Positions 16,273 to 24,147 of a stretch of 64,000 nt of DNA are shown piece after piece. Below the pieces are notes generated by a model, which saw nothing but the letters and a program-made list of their open reading frames with translations, was not told the DNA's origin and did not search any database. Source of the stretch: Streptomyces mayonensis (lineage in GTDB: Bacteria > Actinomycetota > Actinomycetes > Streptomycetales > Streptomycetaceae); assembly GCF_018982965.1 (NCBI RefSeq), contig NZ_JACBYP010000017.1, positions 1-64,000 of the forward strand. The letters are read 5' to 3'. Both the position numbers and the translations under genes were made by a program. The first letter of the stretch is position 1. Each line of letters begins with the position of its first letter.

Positions 16273-17295
16273 ATGCGTATCAGCGTGGTGGATGTGGGGT
16301 CGAACACGGTCCGGCTCGTGGTGGCCGACGCGGAGGGCGGGGTTCCGCTGCCGGTGCACACCGCGAAGTGGCGGCTGCGGCTGTCGGAGCAGGTCAAGCA
16401 CGGCGGTCCGCTGCCCCAGGAGGCCGTGGAGCGGCTCGCGGAGGCGATCGCCGAGGCGGACCGCACCGCGGAACGGTGGGGGGCGTCCGGTCCGCTGGCC
16501 TTCGCCACCGCCGTGGTGCGGGCCGCGCCGAACCGCCGGGAGGTGCTGCGCACGGTCCGGGCCCGTACCGGCGTGCCGCTGTGCACGCTGCCCGGCGAGG
16601 TGGAGGCGGAGCTGACCTTCCTCGGGGCCCGGCGCTGGACGGGCTGGCGGTCCGGGCCGCTCGCCCTGCTGGACATCGGCGGCGGCTCGCTCGAGGTGGC
16701 CTTCGGGCGCGGCAGGACACCCGGCTTCGTGGCGTCGCTGCCGCTGGGGGCGGCGCGGCTGACCCACGAGTTCCTGGCGGGCGGCCACGACCCGGCCCCC
16801 CGCGAACAGGTCCGGGCGCTGCGCCGCAGGGTCCGCCACCAGTTGCGGGACGTCGCGGCCCGGATCCGCTGGGAGGGTCCGCGCACGGCGGTGGCCACCT
16901 CGCGCACCTTCCAGCAACTGGGCCGGCTGTGCGGGGCCGCGCCGGGCCGCCACGGCCCGTTCGTGGAGCGGCGGCTGCGCTGCTCGGACCTCGGGGACGC
17001 GGTGGGACGGCTGGCCGCCCTGCCCGCGGCCGAGCGGGCCCGGCTGCCCGGCATCTCCGCGCCCCGGGCGGCGCAGAGCCTGGCCGGTGCGGTCGTCGGG
17101 CACACCGCGATGAAGCTGTCGGGCCTCGACTCGGTCACGCTCTGCCCCTGGGCGATCCGGGAGGGCGTGCTGCTGCGCCACATCGAGGACGGCCCGTCCT
17201 GGTGGGCGGAGGTACTGCGCCGCAGCGACGAGGCCGCGCCCCCGCCGCCGGTCCCCCTGCGCCTCGCGCCCTCGCCGGTCGGAACACCGGTCTGA
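16273..17295 (+). CDS. Ppx/GppA phosphatase family protein
   Basis: The 340-residue start is at ATG 16273 because the family begins with MRISVVDVGSNTVRL, the first phosphate-binding loop of the actin/Hsp70-like fold. An upstream in-frame ATG at 16255 is possible. The second phosphate loop reads LLDIGGGSLEVAFG. Members hydrolyse polyphosphate from chain ends or convert pppGpp to ppGpp; the short actinobacterial form is an exopolyphosphatase-like enzyme. It lies 95 bases after the exporter operon, so read-through is possible, but its family is unrelated to peptide export. Confidence 0.87.
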   Translation: MRISVVDVGSNTVRLVVADAEGGVPLPVHTAKWRLRLSEQVKHGGPLPQEAVERLAEAIAEADRTAERWGASGPLAFATAVVRAAPNRREVLRTVRARTGVPLCTLPGEVEAELTFLGARRWTGWRSGPLALLDIGGGSLEVAFGRGRTPGFVASLPLGAARLTHEFLAGGHDPAPREQVRALRRRVRHQLRDVAARIRWEGPRTAVATSRTFQQLGRLCGAAPGRHGPFVERRLRCSDLGDAVGRLAALPAAERARLPGISAPRAAQSLAGAVVGHTAMKLSGLDSVTLCPWAIREGVLLRHIEDGPSWWAEVLRRSDEAAPPPPVPLRLAPSPVGTPV

Positions 17296-17368
17296 GCCGG
17301 AACACCGGTCTGAGTGGGGACGGCGCGGGTACGCGGCAGCCAACCGTACGAGCGAGAAGGAGGACTCC

Positions 17369-17548
17369 GTGTCCAAGGACGGCGACCACCAGCACAGGCA
17401 GCCCGAGACGGCCGTCGAGGAGGTGCTCCGCGAGATCGAGGAGGCCAGGCCCCGCGACGCGGAGTCCGATCAGGGCGAGCACCGGGGCGAGGCGGGGGAC
17501 GCCACGTCGCCGAACACCGGCGCCCAGGAGGACGCCGAGGGAGAGTGA
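17369..17548 (+). CDS. 59-residue acidic hypothetical protein
   Basis: GTG 17369 lies four bases after AGGAGGACTCC, an excellent ribosome site (GAAGGAGGA at 17356-17364). The product is highly acidic and hydrophilic, with a predicted helix ETAVEEVLREIEEARPRD and a disordered Asp/Glu/Gly tail. It has no Cys and no membrane segment. It lies between the Ppx-like gene and the diiron/HemK2/CDGSH operon on the same strand with gaps of 73 and 59 bases. Function unknown. Confidence 0.7.
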   Translation: MSKDGDHQHRQPETAVEEVLREIEEARPRDAESDQGEHRGEAGDATSPNTGAQEDAEGE

Positions 17549-17607
17549 CGCCGTTCCCGGCGGGTGCCGGGGGTGCCGGTGCGCGTGTCCCGGGTACTCG
17601 CGGCTCC

Positions 17608-18627
17608 ATGACGTACGAGCGTGAGGCACCACGGCTGCCGACGGCGCGCGGGCCGCTCTCCGCGGCCGTCGGCGACCGTCTGCGCGGGACCGGCCCGCTG
17701 CCCGGCCCGGAGGCGGTGACCGCCGCGCCGCCGTACGGGGACGACCTGCAGCTGGCCCTGTACCAGTGCTACGAGCTGCACTACCGGGGCTTCGCGGGTG
17801 TCCCGCCCACGCTGGAGTGGGACCCCGGCCTGCTGCGCTTCCGGGCCGCGCTCGAACAGTGCTTCCTGGCCGCGCTGCGCGCCGACACGGCGGTCCACGA
17901 GAGCGTCGAGGACGCGGTGGGCGCACTGCTCGTGGAGCCCGTCGACGGAGCGGGCGTCAGCCACTTCCTGCGGGACGAGGGCGAGTTGTGGCAGTTGCGC
18001 GAGTACGCGGCCCAGCGCTCCCTCTACCACCTCAAGGAGGCCGACCCGCACGCCTGGGTGCTGCCGCGGCTGTGGGGGCGGGCGAAGGCGGCGATGGCGG
18101 CCGTCGAGTTCGACGAGTACGGCGGCGGCCGCGCCGACCGGGTGCACTCCCGGCTGTTCGCCGACCTGATGACGGACCTGGGCCTGGACACGGCGTACGG
18201 GCGCCATCTGGACGCCGCTTCGGCCGAATGCCTGGCCACGGTGAACATGATGTCCCTGTTCGGGCTGCACCGGGCCCTGCGCGGCGCGCTGGTGGGACAC
18301 TTCGCGGCGGTCGAGATCACCTCCTCCCCCGGCTCCCGGCGGCTCGCCCGGGCGATGCGCCGCACCTCCGCCGGGCCGGCCGCCGAGCACTTCTACGACG
18401 AGCACGTCGAGGCCGACGCCGTGCACGAGCAGATCGTGCGGCACGAGGTGATCGACGGCCTGCTGGAGCAGGAGCCGCACCTCGCGCCCGACGTGGTCTT
18501 CGGCGTCGACGCCACCGGGTTTTTGGAGGACCGTTTCGGGGACCGGCTGCTGGCCGACTGGCGGGCCGGACGGTCGTCGCTGCGCACGCCGCTGCCGGAG
18601 CCGCCGCGCATTTCCGATATTTCGTGA
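17608..18627 (+). CDS. Heme-oxygenase-like iron-containing redox enzyme (HDO family)
   Basis: This 339-residue, mainly helical protein starts at ATG 17608. His and acidic residues spaced as in heme-oxygenase-like diiron oxidases are visible: YELHYRGF near residue 55, EFDEYGGGRADRVH near 170, and EHFYDEHVEADAVHEQ near 265. Characterised relatives use a transient diiron site for N-oxygenation, C-C cleavage or desaturation. The gene opens a compact operon with a HemK2-like methyltransferase and a CDGSH Fe-S protein, suggesting one oxidative pathway. Substrate unknown. Confidence 0.83.
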   Translation: MTYEREAPRLPTARGPLSAAVGDRLRGTGPLPGPEAVTAAPPYGDDLQLALYQCYELHYRGFAGVPPTLEWDPGLLRFRAALEQCFLAALRADTAVHESVEDAVGALLVEPVDGAGVSHFLRDEGELWQLREYAAQRSLYHLKEADPHAWVLPRLWGRAKAAMAAVEFDEYGGGRADRVHSRLFADLMTDLGLDTAYGRHLDAASAECLATVNMMSLFGLHRALRGALVGHFAAVEITSSPGSRRLARAMRRTSAGPAAEHFYDEHVEADAVHEQIVRHEVIDGLLEQEPHLAPDVVFGVDATGFLEDRFGDRLLADWRAGRSSLRTPLPEPPRISDIS

Positions 18628-18648
18628 TGGTCGGGGTACCTGGGTTCC

Positions 18649-19302
18649 GTGAGTTTCATGGTGCTGCCGGGCGTGTACGCCCCTCAGGAGGACACCGCCC
18701 TGCTGGCCGGGGCGCTGTCCGACGAGTCGCTGCCTCCGGGCGCGGCCGTGCTCGACGTCGGAACGGGGTCGGGCGCGCTGGCACTCGCGGCGGCGGCCAG
18801 GGGCGCCCTGGTGACCGCCGTGGACGTGTCGTGGCGCGCGGTGTGGGCGGCGCGGCTCAACGCGGCGCGGTCGGGGCTGCGGGTCCGGGTCCGGCACGGA
18901 AACCTCTTCGATCCCGTGCACGGCGAGACCTTCGATCTGGTCCTGGCCAATCCGCCGTACGTGCCGGCGCCCCTGGGCGGTCGCCGTCCGCGCGGTGCCG
19001 CCCGGGCCTGGGACGCGGGACACGACGGCCGGATGGTGCTGGACCGGATCTGCCGCGAGGCGCCCGCCCTGCTGCGGCCCGGCGGCGTGCTGCTGCTGGT
19101 GCAGTCAGCGCTGAGCGATCCGGACCTGACCGTCGGGTGCCTGCGCGAGGCGGGTCTGAAGGCGGCGGTGACACGGCGGCGGCGGATCGCGTTCGGTCCC
19201 GTCGTGCGCGGCCGGGAGCGGTGGCTGCGGCAGCGGGGTCTGCTGACCGTGGCCGACGACGAGGAGGAGTTGGTGGTCGTCCGTGCCGAACTCCCCGTCT
19301 GA
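18649..19302 (+). CDS. HemK2/MTQ2-like SAM methyltransferase
   Basis: This 217-residue Rossmann methyltransferase begins at GTG 18649; ATG 18658 is an alternative. The SAM loop is VLDVGTGSGALAL (residues about 34-46), and the catalytic NPPY motif of amide-N methyltransferases is in LVLANPPYVPAP. NPPY enzymes methylate Gln of release factors or other amide and amine nitrogens. The N-terminal recognition domain of PrmC is missing, as in HemK2. It starts 21 bases after the diiron gene and overlaps the CDGSH gene, so it likely acts with them. Confidence 0.88.
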   Translation: MSFMVLPGVYAPQEDTALLAGALSDESLPPGAAVLDVGTGSGALALAAAARGALVTAVDVSWRAVWAARLNAARSGLRVRVRHGNLFDPVHGETFDLVLANPPYVPAPLGGRRPRGAARAWDAGHDGRMVLDRICREAPALLRPGGVLLLVQSALSDPDLTVGCLREAGLKAAVTRRRRIAFGPVVRGRERWLRQRGLLTVADDEEELVVVRAELPV

Positions 19303-19534
19303 CGGACCGCGTCCGTCCGGCGCGCCGCGCCGGGTCAAGGTGCAGCGGCGGGGGCCGCTGCTGGTGGAGGGCCCGGTGGAGGTGGAGCTGGAGGACGGCA
19401 CGACGGTGCGCTCCGACCGTTTCCGGGTCGCCCTGTGCACCTGCCGGCGCAGCCGGCGTTTCCCCTGGTGCGACACGAGCCACCGTGCGAGGTCGCCCGG
19501 CCCGTCCGACGGGCCGCCACCGACCGGCGGCTGA
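19283..19534 (+). CDS. CDGSH iron-sulfur domain protein
   Basis: This 83-residue protein has its GTG start within the end of the methyltransferase gene. It carries LCTCRRSRRFPWCDTSH near residues 51-67, the Cys-X-Cys...Cys...His pattern of CDGSH domains that hold a redox-active [2Fe-2S] cluster with three Cys and one His ligand. Preceding strands (VKVQRRGPLLVEGPVE) match single-domain bacterial members. It is a plausible electron donor or Fe-S partner for the diiron enzyme upstream; this role is inferred from context. Confidence 0.9.
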   Translation: MPNSPSDGPRPSGAPRRVKVQRRGPLLVEGPVEVELEDGTTVRSDRFRVALCTCRRSRRFPWCDTSHRARSPGPSDGPPPTGG

Positions 19535-19903
19535 CGCCCGGCGGCCCCACGGGGCCGGGCCCCGGGAATCCGGCGTGCGGGTCATCCGCGCACCGTCCGG
19601 GCGGCCGCCCGATGGAGCCGTCTGCCGCACGGACCGCCGCGAGTCCGGGCAGGTGACGGTTCCCCGCGATCCGCCCGGCCGGAAGTCCGCACCGGTCCCG
19701 GCCCCTCCCCGGGCGGCCGCTACGGGTAACAGCGCGGCCAACACCTCCCGGGCGCGGGCCGGGCCGTCGGTGCTGGGGGACGGCGGGCGGCCCCACTCCG
19801 CCCGCCGTCCCCGGTGCGGGACCACGGGCCCGGATGCGGCGGCGCTCGCACTCCCCAGTGGCGAGCACCGGTCACGCCGCACGGGCCCGGCGGTCCCGGT
19901 CCC
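19535..19903. other. Gene-free convergent interval with terminator hairpin
   Basis: No supported gene lies here. A perfect 15-bp stem at 19776-19790 and 19798-19812 with a 7-base loop probably ends transcription of the CDGSH operon and/or of the convergent inhibitor gene. Other segments are merely GC-rich. Confidence 0.6.
19776..19812. terminator. 15-bp-stem terminator between CDGSH operon and inhibitor gene
   Basis: GGGGACGGCGGGCGG pairs perfectly with CCGCCCGCCGTCCCC around CCCCACT. It lies between convergent genes with no T-run, so it may act in both directions. Confidence 0.7.
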
Positions 19904-20338
19904 TCAGAACGTGAAGACGCCGGCGCCGGTCGCGTTCATCACGCACTCGTTGGCGAAGGTGCGCTCGTAGGAGAGGCGGCGCCCCTCCCAGACCCCGTCG
20001 ACGGTCACGACGACGGGGTCGTACTGCTGGGTGCACAGCACCCCGTCGCGCACGGACAGGGCGTCGAAGTCACCCCCTGCTCCGCGCAGTTCGGCACAGG
20101 CCGGCCCGGCGGCCGGGTGGGTGCCGGACGCCTTCGGACCACAGGTCAGGGTGACCGCGCGTACCGGCACCGCGGTGGCGGCGCTCTCTCCGTGCCCCAC
20201 GGTCAGCACCAGGGCCGACGGGGCGTAGAGCGACGCGGGTGCGGCGGCCGGGGAGGCGAGGGAGGCCCCGGCGAGGGGCCCGCAGACGGCGGTGGCCGTC
20301 AGTCCCAGAGTCACTGCCCAGCGCGCGGTGTTCCGCAT
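19904..20338 (-). CDS. sti1: Subtilisin-inhibitor-like (SSI family) secreted protease inhibitor
   Basis: This 144-residue precursor follows GGAAGG. A signal peptide covers residues 1 to about 32. The mature inhibitor has the four disulfide Cys (LTCGP, ACAEL, LCTQQ, NECVM) and family landmarks [12 protein letters not shown] and YERTFANEC. The reactive loop reads Cys102-Thr-Gln104-Gln105-Tyr-Asp-Pro. In SSI relatives the P1 residue at position 104 is Met, Lys or Arg, so P1 Gln is unusual and trypsin inhibition is not expected. The protein should block extracellular subtilisin-like proteases. The symbol is by analogy to S. coelicolor. Confidence 0.9.
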   Translation of the reverse strand: MRNTARWAVTLGLTATAVCGPLAGASLASPAAAPASLYAPSALVLTVGHGESAATAVPVRAVTLTCGPKASGTHPAAGPACAELRGAGGDFDALSVRDGVLCTQQYDPVVVTVDGVWEGRRLSYERTFANECVMNATGAGVFTF

Positions 20339-20702
20339 GGTGTGTGCACCTTCCGCTTCATGTTTCGGGGGTGGTGCCGGGTCCGGCTCGGTCGGTGCCG
20401 GAACGGCGAGCGCGAGTCTGCCGAGTCCGGCCCCGAAACTCATCTCGACCCCTCATGTTTCGGTAACCTTTCGTATTGAATCAGTGGCGCGAAGTAACAG
20501 AATTCGAACGTTGCAAGTCCGGAACGGAGCGATTCCCGATCGGTGATTGAGAATCGAACTGGCCAGATGGCGCGATCCACGCTCTTGCCGATCGGCCGGA
20601 AACGCTCCTCGTCCGCGCCCCTCCCCCCTGACCGCGACCCACTGCATACCGGCGGGTACGGTGCTGGCGGCGCGAGCTCGACGACGAGAGGCGGGGCGTG
20701 GG
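20339..20702. other. Divergent promoter region with relatively low GC
   Basis: This 364-base region separates the inhibitor gene (minus) and the FMN oxidoreductase gene (plus). Bases 20450-20560 are unusually AT-rich for the window (AACCTTTCGTATTGAATC, GAAGTAACAGAATTC). This is consistent with promoters, most likely for the highly expressed inhibitor. No gene and no convincing -35/-10 pair could be assigned. Confidence 0.5.
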
Positions 20703-21871
20703 ATGGCCGGGCACTGGGCGGACTTCCAGTACGAGATCTACCTGAACGGCATGACGGGGGCCGTGCCGCGGCTGCCCACCGACCTGACCCGGCTGGAGGA
20801 GCTGGCCGAGCACCGGCTCGGCCCCGGCCCCGCCGGATACGTGGCGGGCAGCGCGGGCACCGGCAGCACGGCGAACGCCAACCGGGCGGCCCTGGAGCGG
20901 CGCCGGATCGTCCCGCGGATGCTCCGGGACGTGCACGAGCGCGACCTCTCGGTCGAGGTGCTGGGCCGTACCCTGCCCGCCCCGCTGGCGCTGGCCCCGG
21001 TGGGCGTCCTGTCGATCATGCACCCGGAGGCGGAGCCGGCCGCCGCCCGGGCCGCGGCCGCGCGGGGCGTGCCGTACGTCCTGTCCTCGGCGTCGAGTAC
21101 GCCGATGGAGCAGGTCGCCGAGGCGATGGGGGACGGCGAACGCTGGTTCCAGCTGTACTGGCCGAAGGACCGCGAGGTCGCCCGCAGCTTCCTGCACCGC
21201 GCGCGGGCCGCCGGGTACGGCGCCCTGTTCGTCACGCTCGACACCCCGCTGCTGTCCTGGCGCCCGCGCGACCTGACCAGGCGTACCTGCCGTTCCTGCA
21301 CGGGGTGGGCACCGCGAACTACTTCTCGGACCCGGCGTTCCGGGCGGGCCTGGCCAAGCCGGTGCACGAGGATCCGAACGCGGCGGTGCTGCACTTCGTC
21401 GAGATGTTCTCGGACCCCGCCAAGTCCTGGCCGGACCTGGCGTTCCTGCGCGAGAACTGGGACGGCCCGATCGTCCTCAAGGGCGTCCTGCACCCGGACG
21501 ACGCCCGGCTCGCCGCCGACGCGGGCATGGACGGCGTGGTCGTCTCCAACCACGGCGGCCGTCAGGTGGCCGGCTCGGTCGCGGCGGCCGACGCCCTGCC
21601 GCGTGTGGCGCAGGCGGTGGGCGACCGGCTCACCGTGCTGTTCGACAGCGGTGTCCGTACCGGTGACGACGTCTTCAAGGCGCTCGCGCTCGGCGCCCGT
21701 GCGGTGCTCCTCGGCCGCCCCTACGTCTACGGGCTCGGTCTCGACGGGCAGGCGGGCGTCGACCACGTGATCCGCTGCCTGCTCGCCGAACTCGACCTCA
21801 CCCTGGCCCTGTCCGGACACGCCTCGTCCCGCACGCCGGGGCCCGCCGACCTCGTCGAGGATCCCGTGTGA
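20703..21871 (+). pseudogene. FMN-dependent alpha-hydroxy-acid dehydrogenase/lactate monooxygenase, frameshifted
   Basis: From ATG 20703 the frame encodes the N-terminal half of an FMN alpha-hydroxy-acid oxidase (LPAPLALAPVGVLSIMHPE, YVLSSASSTPMEQV, WFQLYWPKD) to RPRDL at 21275. The family sequence then resumes in the next frame as DQAYLPFLHGV. It continues with the active site VVSNHGGRQ and phosphate-binding FDSGVRTGDDV and ARAVLLGRPY to 21871. One missing G after 21275 would restore RDLDQAYL. This is a recent frameshift or a sequencing error. The intact protein would be about 390 residues and closest to lactate 2-monooxygenase-like enzymes. Confidence 0.85.
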
Positions 21872-21899
21872 GGGACCGGCCGGGCGGCCGGCCGGTCCC
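21872..21899. terminator. Hairpin between convergent genes
   Basis: GGGACCGGCC (21872-21881) pairs with GGCCGGTCCC (21890-21899) around 8 bases, just past the FMN enzyme stop and before the stop of the ricin-domain gene. It can serve both strands. Confidence 0.7.
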
Positions 21900-21902
21900 G
21901 GT

Positions 21903-23510
21903 TCAGCGGCCCGGCAGTTCCACGGATCGCGCGTCCGGGCGGTCGGTGCGCGAGACCGACAGGGAACCCTCCGCCGTCGGCACCGGGTCGCTCCGCCAGC
22001 GCTGGGCGTCCGAGCGCTCGCGCACCTTGACGACGACGTCCGCGTCCGGCCCCGGGGCGGTGGCGGCGAGCGCGAGCTGCCGCTGCCGGCGCGGCACCAA
22101 CTCCCCCTCGGCGGTGAGGTCGTAGCGCACGTCGTCACCCCGCTCGGTGCCCTGGTCGGCGCAGGTGCCGAGAATGACGACACCGGCGTCCGCCTGCGAG
22201 TCCAGGCAGAGTCCGGGGTCGGCGACGCTGCGCACCAGCCCGTCCTCCTCGTACGTCCACTGCTGGGTCCACGCCTCGGAGCACGCCGCGAGCCGGGCGC
22301 CCGCACCGGCCCGCGGCTCGCCCCGGACGTCGAGGCACAGCTCCGCGGCGACGTTGCGCAGCCGTGTGCGGTCGGCGGTCGCGGTCCGGCCGGCCACGCC
22401 GGGCGGTTTGGGGCGGCTGGTCGCGGACGTCTCGCCCTCGCCGCCGGCGGCACTCGTGGAGGCGGCCGGATCGGCGCCGCCGCCGTCGTACGACCACACG
22501 CTCACCACGAGTACGACGGCCACCACCGAGGCGGAGGCGGCGCCGAACTGCCGGAGCAGCGTCCGGCCGGAGCGCGGCCGGCCAGGGGGCCGGCGGACGG
22601 GCACCGGGATGCGGCCCAGCAGCCCGGTGCGCCGGCCGCGGTGCCGGGAGGAGCCCTTGGCGAGTGCCCCCGACGCCGTCCGGGCCGGACGGGAGTCGAG
22701 ATAGCGCCGGGCGCCCCAGCCGAGTACCGCTTCGGCGATCAGTGTGCCCAGCTCCCCCTTGAACCGGGCGAGTTGGTCGGCCGCGTGCCGGCAGTGCCGG
22801 CAGTCCGCCAGATGCTTGCGGACGTCCGGCAGGAGGGCGCCGCCGCGGCGGATCGGGACGTCGAGGAGGCGGCTGTGGTAGCGGCAGTCCTCGCTGGGTG
22901 CCAGCTGCTTGTGGGCGTGCAGACACCCCTCGCGGAATTTCTCCCGGGCCTGTTCGAGGGTGGCGGTCGCGGTGTCCGTATCCATGCCGAGCAGGGCGGA
23001 AGGGACACTTATGGGTTCGCCTTCCACTTCCGTATGCCACAGCAAACAACGGGACGGTCCGGGCAGAGACGCGAAAGCCCGCGCGGCCAGCGTGCGGTTT
23101 TCCGGGGTCAGGGACTTCGCCGCCCGCATACCGCGCCCCCCGGCCGGTTTGAGCAGCTCCGGAACGACCGAGGACATCTCGTCGTCGCCGGACCACTGCC
23201 GCACCGTGTCGCGCACGGCCACCAGCAGGCGCGGGCGCAGCGCCGTGGCCGGTTCCCCCTCGGCCAGACGGTCCAGCACCCGGTGCCAGGCGGCGGCGGT
23301 GACCATGGCACCGACGTGCGACGACGTGGCGAGGCAGATGGTCGCGTAGTCGTGCGCGGGCTGCCAGTGGCGTGCCATGAGCAGCCCCGTGACCCGGGCG
23401 GCCTCGGTGTCCGGTCCGTCCCTCAGCCGCGCGGCGAGCAACTCGTCGGACTCCCCGGGGTCCCCGCCCGGGGGCGGGTACGCGGGTCGAGGGGGGTGGG
23501 GGGTGGGCAC
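21903..23510 (-). CDS. Sigma-factor-like / zinc-finger / single-pass membrane protein with ricin-type lectin domain
   Basis: 535 residues from GTG 23508-23510, preceded by GGAAGGAA. The N-terminal 220 residues look like an ECF sigma fold: ESDELLAARLRDG as region 2 start, and ASLPGPSRCLLWHTEVEGE as region 4. Next comes a zinc-finger motif HLADCRHCRHAADQL as in anti-sigma factors, then one membrane segment (SASVVAVVLVVSVW). The C-terminal 140 residues are ricin-B-like (LCLDVRGE, QQWTYEEDG, CLDSQAD). A cytoplasmic regulator-like half joined to an extracellular carbohydrate-binding half suggests a surface sensor. Whether the sigma-like half binds RNA polymerase is unknown. Confidence 0.75.
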   Translation of the reverse strand: MPTPHPPRPAYPPPGGDPGESDELLAARLRDGPDTEAARVTGLLMARHWQPAHDYATICLATSSHVGAMVTAAAWHRVLDRLAEGEPATALRPRLLVAVRDTVRQWSGDDEMSSVVPELLKPAGGRGMRAAKSLTPENRTLAARAFASLPGPSRCLLWHTEVEGEPISVPSALLGMDTDTATATLEQAREKFREGCLHAHKQLAPSEDCRYHSRLLDVPIRRGGALLPDVRKHLADCRHCRHAADQLARFKGELGTLIAEAVLGWGARRYLDSRPARTASGALAKGSSRHRGRRTGLLGRIPVPVRRPPGRPRSGRTLLRQFGAASASVVAVVLVVSVWSYDGGGADPAASTSAAGGEGETSATSRPKPPGVAGRTATADRTRLRNVAAELCLDVRGEPRAGAGARLAACSEAWTQQWTYEEDGLVRSVADPGLCLDSQADAGVVILGTCADQGTERGDDVRYDLTAEGELVPRRQRQLALAATAPGPDADVVVKVRERSDAQRWRSDPVPTAEGSLSVSRTDRPDARSVELPGR

Positions 23511-24147
23511 TGAACTGGATTCCTTCCCACGCGCATGTGACTCAGAAGTCGCGGTCGCCGGAAAGGGACGCGCGAATTGGTGTGTACCTCTTTGGGCGCG
23601 GTGCAATTGGTGTGTACCTCTTTGGGCGCGGTGCAGGAGAGCGTGCATTCGCCATGGCGAAAACGGACCTGCCCCGTCAAGGCGCGTGCGAGACACCGGT
23701 CTTCACCCCCGCACGGGTGCTTCACTCTTGCACAAACCACTCATGGTCAACAAGGCGAGCGGACAACCCGGGAAGCGGTTGAAAGAAGGTCAGTTTCCGC
23801 GGCCAACACAGCAGGGACACACGGCCTTTCCGCTTCCTCCATGATCGGTGACAGCGGGCCGGGGCGCGGCCGGGGGCTCGTGGTCGCCGTACGTCACGCG
23901 ACCGGAAACACCCGGGACCGATCGTGCAGGACCGATCGTGACCGAACAGATCCTGACGTCGGCCCGCACATCGGGCACAGGTCGGGAGAAAGTGCTTTCT
24001 GCCCTGGGCGGCCCGGTCGGTCCCCGGGGCGCACCGCCGCGTGCGATCACCGGCCCGGTGGTTCGGGCCTGCGCGGGGTCCCGAACGGACTACGCTGGAT
24101 TGCAGGTGACGCGCTGTTCACTGTGAGTGCGCAATGGAGTGGCGACG
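23511..24147. other. Gene-free divergent interval
   Basis: This 637-base region lies between the ricin-domain gene and the second SpoIIE phosphatase gene. It contains the exact 30-bp tandem duplication at 23575-23634 and no convincing gene. Open frames through it have no ribosome site and poor codon bias. Confidence 0.5.
23575..23634. repeat. Exact 30-bp tandem duplication
   Basis: The unit beginning AATTGGTGTGTACCTCTTTG occupies 23575-23604 and is repeated without a mismatch at 23605-23634. It lies 65 bases upstream of the GTG of the ricin-domain gene, where two identical operator copies could sit. It may also be a recent slippage duplication. Confidence 0.9.

Noticed and set aside
23537..23782. 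Plus-strand 81-residue frame containing the repeated GVYLFGRGA peptide
   Set aside because: The repetition is a consequence of the 30-bp DNA duplication. There is no ribosome site, and downstream codon use is poor.
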